Part shown: positions 26,821-35,252 of the stretch, piece after piece
How positions within the stretch are numbered: the first letter of the stretch is position 1
Layout: each line of letters begins with the position of its first letter
From: Paraburkholderia bryophila
GTDB taxonomy: Bacteria > Pseudomonadota > Gammaproteobacteria > Burkholderiales > Burkholderiaceae
DNA length: 64,000 nt
Direction of reading: 5' to 3'
NCBI RefSeq assembly: GCF_003269035.1
Contig: NZ_QLTK01000025.1
Location: 49,455-113,454 of the forward strand
Position numbers and translations under genes: made by a program
The notes under the pieces: model-generated
The model's input: the letters and a program-made list of their open reading frames with translations, nothing else
Databases searched by the model: none
What the model was told of the DNA's origin: nothing

Positions 26821-27165
26821 ATGAAGTCGCTCATCAAGGCAGTCGCCATCGCAGCCGTTCTCGCCGCTCCCGTTGCAGCGTTCGCTCAAGCGAGCCAGCA
26901 ACCCGTGACCCGCGCCGACGTCCGCAATCAATTGATTCAGCTGGAACAGGCCGGCTACAACCCGGCCAATAGCAGCGACCCGACCTATCCGGCCGACATT
27001 CAGGCGGCTGAACGCCGTGTCGACGCGCAGAATCCGGCCATCGCGCAAACCCAGGAACCGGTTGCCGATACCAGCGGCTACGGCGGCGCGACGAGCGGTT
27101 CGTCGCAAGCGGGTGGTGTGGTTCAGCCGATGTCGGGTGCGAAGTCGGTGTATTTCGGTAACTGA
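26821..27165 (+). CDS. Secreted DUF4148 protein
   Basis: A 114-residue protein with a clear signal peptide (MKSLIKAVAIAAVLAAPVAAFAQ), then the DUF4148 core TRADVRNQLIQLEQAGYNPANSSDPTYPADIQAAERRV and a Gly/Ser-rich tail. DUF4148 proteins are small periplasmic proteins multiplied in Burkholderia, function unknown. GGAGGTAAG precedes the start, and the 270-bp upstream region is notably AT-rich. A second member occurs at 36248 in the sigma-factor locus, but without the motif promoter found there. Confidence 0.88.
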   Translation: MKSLIKAVAIAAVLAAPVAAFAQASQQPVTRADVRNQLIQLEQAGYNPANSSDPTYPADIQAAERRVDAQNPAIAQTQEPVADTSGYGGATSGSSQAGGVVQPMSGAKSVYFGN

Positions 27166-27239
27166 TCCGGCCGCACAGCCTGGAATGAAAGGCGTTAAAG
27201 ACGTCAAAGACGTAAAGCCGTTGAAGGTTTAGCAGTATT

Positions 27240-27260
27240 TGCGCCGTCAGCGACGGCGCA
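27240..27260 (+). terminator. Hairpin after DUF4148 gene, no U-tract
   Basis: TGCGCCGTC, AGC loop, GACGGCGCA, 75 bases after the stop. The stem is perfect but the U-tract is missing, so it may be only a processing or Rho-associated hairpin. Confidence 0.4.
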
Positions 27261-27399
27261 CATCGCATCGCGAAGCGATTCAGCTTCGACGACGATAGAA
27301 AGACATAGGCGTGAATTGAATTCGCGCGCGCGATCCGACGATGGGGTCACGCGCCGCGGAACCCAGTTCAAAGAACCTCCGCTGCCGCAAGGTAGCTTC

Positions 27400-27430
27400 G
27401 CCCAACCTGTTGAAGGATTGGGCTTTTTTT
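27400..27430 (+). terminator. Intrinsic terminator
   Basis: GCCCAA and TTGGGC arms with inner partial pairing, followed by seven T residues, in the gap between the DUF4148 gene and the convergent CBS gene. It is more than 230 bases past the DUF4148 stop, so it may end a long 3' UTR. Confidence 0.8.
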
Positions 27431-27474
27431 GCGTTCCGGTTGAGCAGCAGCGGGTGCGCGCGCCAGGGGTTCCT

Positions 27475-27918
27475 TCAGGGCCGCTCGCCGTGAATATAGA
27501 ACTCGAGTTGCTGAATGGTGAACTGCTGTTCGGCGATGATGTTCTTCACCAGGTCGCCGATCGACACCATGCCGATCAGCCGGTCGTTCTCGATTACCGG
27601 TAAGTGCCGCATGCGCCGCTCGGTCATCAGCGCCATGCAGTCGTCGGTGGTCTGGTCGGGCCGCACGAAACGCACTGCCTTACTCATGATGTCCCGCACC
27701 GGCGTGGCCTTCGACGAACGATCCATCAGCACGACCTTGCGCGCATAGTCGCGCTCCGTGACGATGCCGGCGATGCTGTCGCCGTCCGTCACGACCAGCG
27801 CGCCGATCCCTTTCTCGGCCATCAGCTTGATCGCGTCGTAGACGGAATCGTCGGCCGCGACCGTAAAAACGACGGTGTTATCAGGTTTAGTTTTAAGAAG
27901 CTGTGCAACGCTTGTCAT
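27475..27918 (-). CDS. Two-CBS-domain protein
   Basis: A 147-residue soluble protein made of two CBS domains (about residues 8-65 and 75-132; TVAADDSVYDAIKLMAEKGIGALVVTDGD and VRPDQTTDDCMALMTERRMRHLPVIENDRLIGMVSIGDLV). Stand-alone CBS pairs sense adenosyl ligands or bind nucleic acid and are often stress proteins. The start at 27918 has a GGAG site and is preferred over a frame extension to 28119. Divergent from ribA. Confidence 0.87.
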   Translation of the reverse strand: MTSVAQLLKTKPDNTVVFTVAADDSVYDAIKLMAEKGIGALVVTDGDSIAGIVTERDYARKVVLMDRSSKATPVRDIMSKAVRFVRPDQTTDDCMALMTERRMRHLPVIENDRLIGMVSIGDLVKNIIAEQQFTIQQLEFYIHGERP

Positions 27919-28173
27919 GGAGCGGCTCCGTTTCGCAGTGCAGCATGCCGGCGTGGCGTGCTGTCGTGAGGGACAGGCCATTCCAGTATAGGCGTGGCGC
28001 GCTATCGGGATACCCGGGAATACCTGTGGCGCGTCAGGCGTTCTACACATAAGCGCGGTCCAGCACACCAACACACCAACGCCCATCCGTGCGATCCGCA
28101 TGGGCATAGGATGCGTCATGCCGTTTAGCGATAAACTCCTGTCTCATATCTAATCTCCCGGTTGATCGGGTTC

Positions 28174-28854
28174 ATGTCAGCACCACTGTCTAACGCCATG
28201 CTCACGTCTCACGATCCGTCGCCCGCAGCAGACGGCGCACTCAACAACAACGGCGAATGCGTCATTCTCGACGCTACCGCCACGCTCCCCACGCGCTACG
28301 GCACGTTCACCTCGTACGTGTTTCGCGTGTGCGAAAGCGGCGCCGAACATCTCGCGCTCGTGATGGGCGATGTCGCCAATCAGTCGTCCGTGCTGACGCG
28401 CCTGCATTCCGAATGCCTGACGGGCGACGTGCTCGGCTCCTACCGTTGCGACTGCGGCGAACAGCTCGACCTCGCGCTGCGCTATATCGCCGCCGAAGGC
28501 TGTGGTGTGTTGCTGTATTTACGTGGTCACGAAGGCCGCGGCATCGGGCTGTCGAACAAGATCCGCGCGTACGCGCTGCAGGAGCAGGGGCGCGACACGG
28601 TCGAGGCCAATCTCGATCTCGGCCTGCCGGACGATTCGCGTGAATACGATTCGGCGGCCGGCATTCTGCGCACGCTGAAGGTGACCTCGGTGCGTCTGAT
28701 GAGCAACAATCCGGAGAAGTTCGACACGCTGTCGAAGCACGGTATTCCGGTGTGCGAGCGCGTGGCGCTGGCCATTCCGATGCGCGAGGAAAACGAGCGG
28801 TATATCCGCACGAAGCAGGTCAAGTTCGGCCACTATTTCGACGAAAACGAATAA
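28174..28854 (+). CDS. ribA: GTP cyclohydrolase II
   Basis: A 226-residue RibA. It shows the zinc cysteines in SECLTGDVLGSYRCDCGEQL, the catalytic RGHEGRGIGLSNKIRAYALQ and the C-terminal MSNNPEKFDTLSKHGI, all standard. The enzyme opens GTP to start riboflavin synthesis. The first 30 residues are a non-conserved extension; the start could also be the ATG at 28198. It is stand-alone rather than fused to RibB, and no FMN riboswitch is visible upstream. A strong terminator follows. Confidence 0.92.
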   Translation: MSAPLSNAMLTSHDPSPAADGALNNNGECVILDATATLPTRYGTFTSYVFRVCESGAEHLALVMGDVANQSSVLTRLHSECLTGDVLGSYRCDCGEQLDLALRYIAAEGCGVLLYLRGHEGRGIGLSNKIRAYALQEQGRDTVEANLDLGLPDDSREYDSAAGILRTLKVTSVRLMSNNPEKFDTLSKHGIPVCERVALAIPMREENERYIRTKQVKFGHYFDENE

Positions 28855-28866
28855 GCGGTTCACGCG

Positions 28867-28906
28867 CGCCGGCCGCCGTGGGTAAAACACGGCGGCCGGC
28901 GTTTTT
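28867..28906 (+). terminator. Intrinsic terminator of ribA
   Basis: A perfect 14-bp GC-rich stem (CGCCGGCCGCCGTG with its complement) around GGTAAAA, followed by five T residues, 12 bases after the ribA stop. Confidence 0.93.
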
Positions 28907-28960
28907 GCGTGGTTTTCGTCAATTTGTTGTGGGTTCGTTGGGCTGTGCGGCGGGTGTTAT

Positions 28961-28995
28961 GTCGCGTTGCGTTGCGTTGCGTTGCGTTGCGTCGC
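28961..28995. repeat. Pentanucleotide tandem repeat (GTTGC)n
   Basis: Five perfect GTTGC units (28966-28990) flanked on each side by a GTCGC variant, making seven 5-bp units. It lies in the gap between ribA and the small membrane protein gene, outside any accepted coding region. Confidence 0.9.
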
Positions 28996-29047
28996 GTTGT
29001 GTCGATACAAGCGCGCCGCACGATAAGACGTTGCGCACACAGCGCGA

Positions 29048-29224
29048 TCAGAACAGGCCGAAGTCGTCGTTGCTGTCGGGAATGGCGTTGAGCACGTCCC
29101 GCAGCGCGTGCCAGCCCAACCATCCCAACAGACCGAGCGATAGCGCCAGCCAGCGGCGCGCGTTTGTTTGCGCTTGCGCGCGGTTCAGCGGCGTTCGGTA
29201 TTTCACGGACGTGCGCGATTTCAT
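29048..29224 (-). CDS. Small single-span membrane protein ending in PDSNDDFGLF
   Basis: A 58-residue protein (start at 29224; a start ten codons earlier is possible) with one hydrophobic span RRWLALSLGLLGWLGWHALRDVL followed by IPDSNDDFGLF. Small proteins with a single span and a PDSNDDF-type tail occur in pseudomonads and Burkholderia, function unknown. It has no strong ribosome-binding site. The conserved-looking tail is the main argument that it is real. Confidence 0.55.
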   Translation of the reverse strand: MKSRTSVKYRTPLNRAQAQTNARRWLALSLGLLGWLGWHALRDVLNAIPDSNDDFGLF

Positions 29225-29281
29225 CGAAGCGCGCAGCAAAGGGCAAGTGTGCATGCTGTCTGTCTCTCGTGATGCGCGCCG

Positions 29282-30325
29282 TTAGCGCGAGACGGTGGTC
29301 GATGCCGCCGTCGCTGAATTTGCGGCGTTGGAAGCGATTGCCGTTGTCGATTCAGCGGCATTAGCGGCATTAGCAGTACCAGCCGCGGTCGCCGCCTCAG
29401 CCGTCGCAGCAGTCTTACCCGCCGCCACTGCCGCCAAAGCCGCCACCGCCGCCGGCAAAATCCCCGCCAACGCCTGCGCCAGCGTCGTTGCCCCGAAATA
29501 CCGTTCACTGACGTCCTTCTCGACATCGATACGGCCCGCGTTATGCGCGTCGTACAGATCGACGATCAGCCGTGCGTGCTGCTCGCCGAGACCGGCCGCT
29601 TGCAACATCGCGTTCCACTCGCCGCGCGGCACTTCGCGCGCAATCACCTGCCTGTGCGCCAGATCAGCGACCGTGCGCGCAACCTCGAACGCGCTGACGC
29701 GCTGCTCGCTTTCGATACTCACCACGCGCGGCGACACGTTCAGCGCGCGATCGTCGAGCAGCAGTTCGGCGGCGAGCACACCCACGTCCTGCGCGGCGAC
29801 CGTCGGATACAGCTTGCTCACCGGATGATGCAGGCTCGGCAGCACTCCGCGCGCAAGCATCAAGGGCAGCATGCGCGCCCAGTTGTGCATGTGCTCGGCG
29901 GCGCGCAGGAAGGTCAGTTGCGTGTCGACGGTTTTTAGCTGCGTTTCAAGGTAGTGGAACAGCGTCGAGATGCCCGTGCCGCTCGCGTGTTCCGCGCCGT
30001 AGTCCGAGAGCGCGAGAATTCGCTGCGGCGGATTGGCCTCCAGCGCGTCGACGCTCGAGTTGATCATGCGGCGCATTTCAGCAGCCGGATCGGCGTGCGC
30101 GCGTGGCACCGGACACAATATCTGCACGGCGTACGCACCCTCGATGGCGCGCGCCACCGACGCCGTATCGAGCAGATCGGCCAGCGCGATCTCACAACCG
30201 ATCCGCGCGAGCGACTCGCCTTGCTTGCGGTCGCGGACCACCGCGCGCACCGCGTGACCGGCTTCGCGCAAGACCGTTGCCGTCACTGTGCCGACCTGGC
30301 CGGCGGCTCCAAAAATCACGAACAT
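29282..30325 (-). CDS. NmrA-family NAD(P)-binding protein with Ala-rich tail
   Basis: A 347-residue atypical short-chain dehydrogenase. The Rossmann motif is at the very N-terminus (MFVIFGAAGQVGTVTATVLREAG), with typical NmrA segments IALADLLDTASVARAIEGAYAVQIL and ILALSDYGAEH. Family members are about 285-300 aa; here a C-terminal low-complexity tail of roughly 50 residues (Ala, Thr, Asn, Ser) is added. The ATG at 30325 has CAGGAGAG. It is divergent from an AraC-type regulator that probably controls it. Redox sensing or quinone reduction are the usual roles. Confidence 0.85.
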   Translation of the reverse strand: MFVIFGAAGQVGTVTATVLREAGHAVRAVVRDRKQGESLARIGCEIALADLLDTASVARAIEGAYAVQILCPVPRAHADPAAEMRRMINSSVDALEANPPQRILALSDYGAEHASGTGISTLFHYLETQLKTVDTQLTFLRAAEHMHNWARMLPLMLARGVLPSLHHPVSKLYPTVAAQDVGVLAAELLLDDRALNVSPRVVSIESEQRVSAFEVARTVADLAHRQVIAREVPRGEWNAMLQAAGLGEQHARLIVDLYDAHNAGRIDVEKDVSERYFGATTLAQALAGILPAAVAALAAVAAGKTAATAEAATAAGTANAANAAESTTAIASNAANSATAASTTVSR

Positions 30326-30551
30326 GTTGATCTCTCCTGGTCCCATGCAAGGGTGTGTGGATCGGTTGCATGGCGTCATCCTAGAGAGACGGCGGCGGAA
30401 AAACGCGCAGGCGGGGATCGCATTGCGCAGATTCGGATGATGGTTTGCATTGCGGCGCTGCAACACGCGAGCCGGATCGCGTCGCGTCGTGCGTCGCCGC
30501 AAAAACCCCGGCACAATGCACGCACCCAGGCCGCCATCCACGAGGCACGCA

Positions 30552-31478
30552 ATGAACGCCGTGACACCGATCCCGCCAGCGCACAGCGGCTCCCGCATCG
30601 CCCTGCGTTCCAGCAAATCGCTAGGTTGGCAGGGCTTCGGCGCGGAACTGGTCAATGTGTCGGCCGGGCTGCATCGGGTGCCGGCGTTCAAGCATCATCG
30701 GGTGGGCGTGCATGTCGGCGCGCCGGTGCGGGCGCGTTGCCTGTGCAACGAGCGCCGTTCTTCGCGCATTCAGGCGCATGGCGACGCTGACGTGATTCCC
30801 GCGGGACTCGACGGGCAGTGGACCGACGAGACCCCTTGCACGATTTTCAGCGTATGGATCGGTGAGGCCTTCGCGCAGCGTACCGTCGAGCAGTTGGCCC
30901 TGAAGTCCGCGGACGCGCAACTCCGGCCGCAATTCCAACTGCGCGATCCGCGTTTTCAGCATCTGGCGTGGGCATTGCGCGCCGAACTCGAAGCCGATGA
31001 AACCTCTGATCCGCTGTACGCCGAAAGCCTCTGCACGGCGATGGTGGTGCGCCTGATCGGCGCTGCGCCGACGCTCGACGACAAGCGCCGCACACTCGCG
31101 CCGATCATGGCCACGCGCGTGATCGATTTCATCGAAGCGCATCTCGATCAGCGTCTCACGCTCGACCAACTGGCCGCGCTGACGTCGTTGAGTGTGCCGC
31201 ATTTCAAGGTGCTGTTTCGCGAAACGCTCGGCATGCCGGTGCATCAGTACGTGGTGCGGCGGCGCGTCGAACGGGCCCGCTCGCTACTGTTGCAAGGCAA
31301 GCTCAGTGCGAGTCGGATTGCGCTGGAAACGGGCTTCGCACACCAGAGTCACATGGCGCATTGGATGGTCCGTTTGCTGGGCGTCACGCCGCGCGAACTC
31401 GTCAAGTCAAGTGCGAATGCACGCAGCATGGTCGAGGTCGACACGTTAAATGCCCGCCGCATTGCAACAGCGCGATAA
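30552..31478 (+). CDS. AraC-family transcriptional regulator
   Basis: A 308-residue regulator with an N-terminal cupin-like effector domain and two helix-turn-helices in the last 100 residues (LDQRLTLDQLAALTSLSVPHFKVLFRETLGMPVHQYVVRRRVERARSLL and ASRIALETGFAHQSHMAHWMVRLLGVTPRELV). The ATG at 30552 is chosen. It is divergent from the NmrA-like gene, the likely target. Effector unknown. Confidence 0.9.
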   Translation: MNAVTPIPPAHSGSRIALRSSKSLGWQGFGAELVNVSAGLHRVPAFKHHRVGVHVGAPVRARCLCNERRSSRIQAHGDADVIPAGLDGQWTDETPCTIFSVWIGEAFAQRTVEQLALKSADAQLRPQFQLRDPRFQHLAWALRAELEADETSDPLYAESLCTAMVVRLIGAAPTLDDKRRTLAPIMATRVIDFIEAHLDQRLTLDQLAALTSLSVPHFKVLFRETLGMPVHQYVVRRRVERARSLLLQGKLSASRIALETGFAHQSHMAHWMVRLLGVTPRELVKSSANARSMVEVDTLNARRIATAR

Positions 31479-31582
31479 ACGTTCGAAACGCACTGCAGCA
31501 TGCGGAGTTTGGAGTTTGCGCTCTATTGCCGCCGATCGATTTGTATCGCTAAATACCCGGACTTTGCAACCGGAGGCCGTAC

Positions 31583-32683
31583 ATGTCGAAATCGAAGGGT
31601 TCCCGCTTTGTCGCCTGGGCAATGGCTGCTGCACTGACTCAGGCGCCGCTCGCGTTGCTGCTGACATTCGCTACGCCTGCCGGCATGGAGCGCGCAGTGG
31701 CCGCGACCGCAACGGCCAACGCCAGCGCCGATCATTACGCGGCCACGCGCTATCCGATCATTCTCGTGCACGGTCTTGCCGGCACCGACAAATACCTCGG
31801 CGTGCTCGACTACTGGTACGGCATTCAAGCCGATCTGCAGCAGCATGGCGCCACCGTGTACGTGGCGAATCTGTCGGGCTTTCAAAGCGACGACGGTCCG
31901 AACGGGCGGGGCGAGCAATTGCTCGCGTACGTGAAACAGGTGCTCGCGGCCACCGGTGCGCAGAAAGTCAACCTGATCGGCCATAGTCAGGGCGGTCTGA
32001 CTTCGCGCTATGTCGCCGCGGTCGCGCCGGATCTCGTCGCTTCGGTGACGACCATCGGCACCCCGCATCGCGGCTCGGAATTCGCGGACTTCGTCGAAGG
32101 CGTATTGCAAAAGGACCCGACGGGTCTGTCCACGCCGATCATCGGTGCGTTCGCGAATATCTTCGGGATCCTGACGAGCAGTACGAACAACACCAATCAG
32201 AATGCGATAGCCGCGCTGCAAACGCTGACCACGGCAAACGCGGCGGCTTTCAATACGCGTTATCCGAGCGCTGGGCTCGGCGCTCCCGGCTCGTGTCAGA
32301 CCGGCGCGGCGACCGAAACGGTCAACGGCAACACGCATCTGCTGTATTCGTGGGCGGGCAGCGCGATTCAGCCGACGTCCGTGCTCGGCATTCCGGGCGC
32401 CACCGACACCAGCGTTGCGCTGGTCGATCCGGCGAACGCGCTGGACCCGTCGACGCTCGTGCTGTACGGCACTGGCACGGTGATGCTGACGCGTCAGTCG
32501 GGGCAAAACGACGGACTCGTGTCCGTGTGCAGTGCGCTCTACGGCAAGGTGCTCGGCACCAGCTACAAGTGGAACCACCTCGACGAGATCAACCAGTTGC
32601 TCGGCGTGCGCGGCGCGAATGCGGAAGACCCGGTCGCGGTGATCCGTACGCAGGCCAACCGGCTGAAGACGCAAGGCGTTTGA
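31583..32683 (+). CDS. lipA: Secreted triacylglycerol lipase, Burkholderia family I.2
   Basis: A 366-residue preprotein, signal ending at about residue 44 (AVAATATANASADHYAATRYPIILVHGL). It matches the Burkholderia cepacia/glumae lipases almost throughout: oxyanion HGL, nucleophile Ser135 in GHSQG, Asp310 in GQNDG and His332 in NHLDEIN, with a probable disulfide between the Cys of GAPGSCQTG and that of SVCSAL, and a Ca2+ site near the Asp and His. It is exported by Sec, folded in the periplasm with the foldase encoded four bases downstream, and secreted by the type II system. Confidence 0.97.
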   Translation: MSKSKGSRFVAWAMAAALTQAPLALLLTFATPAGMERAVAATATANASADHYAATRYPIILVHGLAGTDKYLGVLDYWYGIQADLQQHGATVYVANLSGFQSDDGPNGRGEQLLAYVKQVLAATGAQKVNLIGHSQGGLTSRYVAAVAPDLVASVTTIGTPHRGSEFADFVEGVLQKDPTGLSTPIIGAFANIFGILTSSTNNTNQNAIAALQTLTTANAAAFNTRYPSAGLGAPGSCQTGAATETVNGNTHLLYSWAGSAIQPTSVLGIPGATDTSVALVDPANALDPSTLVLYGTGTVMLTRQSGQNDGLVSVCSALYGKVLGTSYKWNHLDEINQLLGVRGANAEDPVAVIRTQANRLKTQGV

Positions 32684-32687
32684 GCGG

Positions 32688-33752
32688 ATGGCGCGAGACG
32701 AACGGCAGCGAGGCGGCGCGCGCAAGCAATGGGTCGCCTATGTCACGGTCGGTGTGATATCGGCCGGCGCGGCGCTGTGGGTGAATCGCGCGCCGACCGT
32801 GCGTCACGAGTCCGTGACGCGGGCGGGGCTGGCGGGCAGCGCCGCGCAAACGGCGCCTGCGTTGGGGCAAGACCCGAACGCGTCGGCGGCGGGCGCGCTG
32901 CCGGCTTCGCTCGACGGTTCGTCGCCGCCGCAGTTGCCTAGCGACGGTCGCGGTCATCTGGCGCGCACGCGAGCGGTGCGCGATTTCTTCGACTATTTCC
33001 TGACGACGCAGAACGAAATCCCTGCCGCGACGCTCGACGCGCTGGTGCACCGGCAGATCGCCGCGCAAGTCGACGGCACGCCGGCCGCGGACGAAGCGCT
33101 CGATGTCTGGCAACGCTACAACGCCTATCTGAGCGCGGTGGGCAAGCTGCCGCAAACATCGTCCTTATCGGCACCAAGCGGCGCGAAGCCCAATCTCGAC
33201 GCGTTGCAACTCGAACTCGATCAGCGCGATGCCTTGGGCACGCGGCTTATGGGCGAATGGAACGCGCCGTTCTTCGGCGCGGAGTCGCAGCAGCAACATA
33301 CGGATCTGGCGAGGTTGAGAATCGCGTCGGATGCTTCCTTGAGCGATGCGCAGAAAGCGGCCCGTCTCGCGGCGCTGGATGCCACGCTGCCGCCCGAAGT
33401 GCGCGCCGCGCACGAGCGCATCCGTCAGCAGCAGGCCGCGCTCGACACATTGAGCCAGGCGCAAGCGCAGGCACAGAAGCAGGGCGGCTCGCTCGACGCG
33501 ATGCGAGCGCAGATCACGCAGACACTCGGACCCGAAGCAGCGGAACGCGCGGTGAAAATGCAGCAGGCCGACAACGCCTGGCAGGCGCGCTATGCCGACT
33601 ACGCCAATCAGCGCGCGCAAATCGACAAACAGAACTTGCCGGCGCAGCAACGGGACGCGCAGGTCACGCAGCTGCGCCAGCAGTTCTTCACCAATCCCAG
33701 CGACGCCATGCGCGCGGCGTCGCTCGATCGTGGCAGCGGTTCCGGCGGTTGA
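32688..33752 (+). CDS. lifO: Lipase-specific foldase (Lif, steric chaperone)
   Basis: A 354-residue foldase with an N-terminal membrane anchor (VAYVTVGVISAGAALWV), a variable Ala/Pro-rich linker, and the helical chaperone domain. The signature RxxFDY(F/C)L(S/T)A is present as RDFFDYFLTT near residue 100. It wraps around and activates the lipase in the periplasm. It starts four bases after lipA, so both are surely one transcript. The name lipB or limA is also used. Confidence 0.95.
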   Translation: MARDERQRGGARKQWVAYVTVGVISAGAALWVNRAPTVRHESVTRAGLAGSAAQTAPALGQDPNASAAGALPASLDGSSPPQLPSDGRGHLARTRAVRDFFDYFLTTQNEIPAATLDALVHRQIAAQVDGTPAADEALDVWQRYNAYLSAVGKLPQTSSLSAPSGAKPNLDALQLELDQRDALGTRLMGEWNAPFFGAESQQQHTDLARLRIASDASLSDAQKAARLAALDATLPPEVRAAHERIRQQQAALDTLSQAQAQAQKQGGSLDAMRAQITQTLGPEAAERAVKMQQADNAWQARYADYANQRAQIDKQNLPAQQRDAQVTQLRQQFFTNPSDAMRAASLDRGSGSGG

Positions 33753-33764
33753 GGTCGCCCTCCC

Positions 33765-34589
33765 TCACCCCGGCGTAGCCCCCGTCAATTGCGAATACAC
33801 GTCGTGCGATAGCTGCAACAACTGCTTGCGATCGATTCCACCCGACACCGCATAGCCAAAGTCGCCGTCGACCCAATAGAACACGTTTACCGGCCCGTCC
33901 TGATACAGCTTGAACGCGGTGGTGTTCGAATTCACCTTGCGATGCGAGATGCACAGCGTCACGCGCTCGCCGTTCGGCCCGCGATACATGAACTGCGCGG
34001 TCGGGCCATCGGCGCCGGGCAACAGCCGGCCGCCCGACAGATCGAAGCCGCTCTTCGACAATACCGGCGGATGCACGTTGGTGCCGAGCCGGTTCGACAG
34101 CCACTGCACGAAGTCCTGCTCGTGGTCGGCGTTCATGTCGGCGGGGCGGTCGACCGCGGGCATATAGACCACGTGCGCGATCGCCGCCTGGCGCGCGAAC
34201 ATTTCGCTGCTGTCGGCGCTAACCGGACGCGTATCCGAATGGCTCGCGCCCATCGGCATCACGACGTCCTGGCCCATATGCGTGCCCACCCCGATACCGA
34301 TCCCCAGCACCAGCGCCGCCGCCATCCCCGCGAACTGCGGCCAGTTGGCGGCCATGCGCCAGCGGCGCGGCGCGGGCGCCTGCAGGCGCTTGGGCACGGG
34401 TTCGCTCAGCACGCGGTCGTAGCGCTCGTGGAACATGCTGTTGAGCGAGAAATAATCGCTGACGCGCGCGGCCAGCTCGGGGTTCTGTTCGAGCGCGCGT
34501 TCCACCTCGACACGTCGTTCGTCGGACAGCGTGCCGTCCACGTAGGCGTGCAGGTCTTCTTCGCCGATCGGCATGGATTGGTCGCTCAT
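33765..34589 (-). CDS. Transmembrane anti-sigma factor partnered with the ECF sigma factor
   Basis: A 274-residue protein: a cytosolic N-terminal anti-sigma-like domain (EEDLHAYVDGTLSDERRVEVERALEQNPELAARVSDYFSLNSMFHERYDRVL), one membrane span (about residues 83-105: FAGMAAALVLGIGIGVGTHMG), and a periplasmic domain of about 165 residues. There is no HxxxCxxC zinc motif. Its ATG overlaps the sigma gene stop (ATGA at 34586-34589), the usual sigma/anti-sigma coupling. The periplasmic part probably senses the stress; a Cys in TLCISH is the only obvious redox residue there. Confidence 0.85.
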   Translation of the reverse strand: MSDQSMPIGEEDLHAYVDGTLSDERRVEVERALEQNPELAARVSDYFSLNSMFHERYDRVLSEPVPKRLQAPAPRRWRMAANWPQFAGMAAALVLGIGIGVGTHMGQDVVMPMGASHSDTRPVSADSSEMFARQAAIAHVVYMPAVDRPADMNADHEQDFVQWLSNRLGTNVHPPVLSKSGFDLSGGRLLPGADGPTAQFMYRGPNGERVTLCISHRKVNSNTTAFKLYQDGPVNVFYWVDGDFGYAVSGGIDRKQLLQLSHDVYSQLTGATPG

Positions 34590-35104
34590 CGCACCACCTG
34601 TAATCTTGCACCGGGCTGCGTGCCCGCCATCAACGCCCGCAGCCGCTCGCGGCCGCGCGACAGACGCGACATCACCGTGCCGAGCGGAATATTCAACGCG
34701 AGCGCCACGTCGGCATAGCTCATTTCTTCGAGGCCCACCAGCAGCACGACTTCGCGCTGTTCCATCGGCAGGCGTTGCAGCGCGTAGTCGAGATCGCGCA
34801 TTTCCAGCGAACGCGTCTGGTCGGACGGCACCGCGAATTCGCTTTCGTGGACGCTGTCGTCGTCGACCGCCACGTGAACGGCGCGGGCCGACGCCTTGCG
34901 CGCCTGATTGGCGAAAACGTTGTGCATGATCGTAAACAGCCACGCGCGCAGATCGGTGCCGGGCTGGAACATGCCGGTGCGGCCGAGCGCGCGTTCGAGC
35001 GTGTCCTGGACCAGGTCGTCGGCGAGGTCGCGATTGTTGATCAGCGCCCGCGCATAGCGCCGCAAACGCGGCACATGCTCCATCAACTCGTCACGGACAT
35101 CCAT
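34586..35104 (-). CDS. ECF-type RNA polymerase sigma factor
   Basis: A 172-residue ECF sigma factor with region 2 (RYARALINNRDLADDLVQDTLERAL, then RAWLFTIMHNVFANQ) and region 4 (ALQRLPMEQREVVLLVGLEEMSYADVALALNIPLGTVMSRLSRGRERL). It has no C-terminal sensory extension. It is followed immediately by the anti-sigma gene. Upstream on its strand is the motif GGAATAAA-N14-GTTAGC, also found in front of neighbouring genes, which suggests that it transcribes its own operon. Confidence 0.93.
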   Translation of the reverse strand: MDVRDELMEHVPRLRRYARALINNRDLADDLVQDTLERALGRTGMFQPGTDLRAWLFTIMHNVFANQARKASARAVHVAVDDDSVHESEFAVPSDQTRSLEMRDLDYALQRLPMEQREVVLLVGLEEMSYADVALALNIPLGTVMSRLSRGRERLRALMAGTQPGARLQVVR

Positions 35105-35180
35105 GGTTCATCCCAATCGTGGGGCTTGTGTGAGGCGGCAGACCGGCACGCGCGAGGCGCGCGACCGATGGTATTTGACT

Positions 35181-35208
35181 GCTAACACGCTTGCGCCGAG
35201 TTTATTCC
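35181..35208 (-). promoter_or_regulatory. ECF-type promoter, copy 1 (sigma/anti-sigma operon)
   Basis: Read on the minus strand: GGAATAAA (35208-35201), 14 bases, GTTAGC (35186-35181), about 76 bases ahead of the sigma gene start. It matches three further copies within 1 kb. Confidence 0.7.
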
Positions 35209-35252
35209 GTTGCGTTGCATAAAAGAAATCAGCGAGCAAGAAGCGGCCGTGT

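Noticed and set aside
27316..27603. Plus-strand frame of 95 codons between the DUF4148 and CBS genes
   Set aside because: It reads through an intrinsic terminator and into the antisense of the CBS gene; no coding character.
28961..28995. Short tandem units considered as a CRISPR-like array
   Set aside because: Units are only 5 bp and directly adjacent without spacers.
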